Origin: Flavobacteriaceae bacterium
GTDB taxonomy: Bacteria > Bacteroidota > Bacteroidia > Flavobacteriales > Flavobacteriaceae
DNA: 6,482 nt
Direction of reading: 5' to 3'
Assembly: GCA_015488935.1 (NCBI GenBank)
Contig: WFMU01000393.1
Coordinates: 1-6,482 of the forward strand
Shown here: positions 5,876 through 6,482 of the stretch, one piece after another
Numbering within the stretch: position 1 is the first letter of the stretch
Layout: each line of letters begins with the position of its first letter
Notes under the pieces: generated by a model
Told to the model about the DNA's origin: nothing
Databases searched by the model: none
Seen by the model: only the letters and a program-made list of their open reading frames with translations
Made by a program: the position numbers and the translations under genes

Positions 5876-6432
5876 TGTTAAGTCGCTTATTAGCAATCTT
5901 TATTTTAATAGGAATAAGTCCATTATTACTACTTATTAGTTTAGCAATACTACTAGACGATGGATTTCCTGTACTATTTACCCAAAAAAGAGTAGGACAG
6001 GACTACACATTTTTTAAAATGTATAAATTTCGCTCTATGAAAAAAGAAACGCCAAATGTTGCAACACATTTACTTAAAAATCCAGAGCAATACGTTTTAA
6101 AAGTAGGTAAAATTATTCGAAAATTAAGCCTAGACGAATTGCCAAATTTTATAAATATTGCCAAAGGAAATATGGTATTTGTAGGGCCACGACCAGCATT
6201 ATACAATCAAGACGAATTAATGGCTTTACGTGTAAAATACGGTATCGAAAAACTAAAACCGGGACTTACAGGTTGGGCACAAATAAACGGACGAGACGTA
6301 ATTACTAACGAAGAAAAAGTAAAATTAGAAGTAGCATACCTTAAAAAAAAATCTTTTTGGTTTGATGTAAGTATCTTTTTTAAAACATTTACAACAGCAT
6401 TTTTAAAAAAAGGTAAAAATGTTGCACATTAA
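5875..6432 (+). CDS. PglC-like initiating sugar-phosphate transferase (monotopic PGT)
   Basis: This 185-residue small phosphoglycosyl transferase should move a sugar phosphate from a UDP-sugar to undecaprenyl phosphate at the inner membrane, starting the repeat unit. An N-terminal hydrophobic helix (4-27) is broken by Ser15-Pro16, the bend of the re-entrant membrane helix in PglC. Then come KRVGQD, FKMYKFRSM (47-55), the catalytic Asp87-Glu88 dyad in LSLDELPN, VGPRPALYNQDE (103-114) and PGLTGWAQINGRD (129-141). Length is near that of PglC; there is no large N-terminal WcaJ-type extension. The N-terminus is a few residues shorter than usual and lacks the KRxFD motif, but an in-frame stop at 5869 rules out a longer form. 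Its ATG shares one base with the preceding TAA (TAATG), so it is probably translated by re-initiation. Confidence 0.92.
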   Translation: MLSRLLAIFILIGISPLLLLISLAILLDDGFPVLFTQKRVGQDYTFFKMYKFRSMKKETPNVATHLLKNPEQYVLKVGKIIRKLSLDELPNFINIAKGNMVFVGPRPALYNQDELMALRVKYGIEKLKPGLTGWAQINGRDVITNEEKVKLEVAYLKKKSFWFDVSIFFKTFTTAFLKKGKNVAH

Positions 6433-6456
6433 TAAACTATTAAAATGTAATAAAAT

Positions 6457-6482
6457 ATGCAGATAGCAGATACTAATACAAC
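6457..6482 (+). CDS. Possible start of the next operon gene (runs off window)
   Basis: An ATG preceded by an A-rich stretch (TAATAAAAT) opens a frame, MQIADTNT, that is still open at the window edge, 24 bp after the transferase stop. Spacing and strand fit the operon, but eight codons are too few to identify a product or to be sure the gene is real. Confidence 0.4.

Overview
The window looks like a chromosomal stretch from a low-GC member of the Bacteroidota, most likely a marine-type Flavobacteriaceae. Three things point there: a C-terminal type IX secretion (T9SS) sorting domain, Bacteroidota-type promoters (TAnnTTTG -7 boxes), and A-rich leaders without Shine-Dalgarno sites. The genus cannot be told from the sequence.

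Layout. The left edge holds the 3' end of a plus-strand M1-type aminopeptidase gene. It is followed by a perfect 15-bp hairpin that can terminate transcription from both sides. Two minus-strand genes for exported proteins come next: a T9SS cargo protein of unknown function and, upstream of it, a signal-peptide-bearing phage tail-collar-domain protein. The collar gene has a structured upstream region with a 13-bp perfect inverted repeat, a -7 box, a 10-bp palindrome and short direct repeats. Next is a minus-strand LexA/UmuD-like S24 autoprotease-repressor. Its promoter touches its start codon, so its mRNA is probably leaderless.

Divergent from the lexA-like gene is a plus-strand surface-polysaccharide operon. 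It consists of a WbuB-like GT4 glycosyltransferase, an NAD-dependent sugar epimerase/reductase (8-nt overlap) and a PglC-like initiating phosphoglycosyl transferase (1-nt overlap). A possible further gene starts 24 bp later and runs off the window.

How the genes may work together. The three right-hand genes form a unit that could make a nucleotide sugar, load the first sugar phosphate onto the lipid carrier and add a further sugar. The two exported proteins may form a small secreted module, which is an inference from adjacency and shared strand. No CRISPR array, tRNA, rRNA or insertion sequence was seen. The parts most worth following up are the collar-gene control region and the lexA/polysaccharide divergent promoter region.
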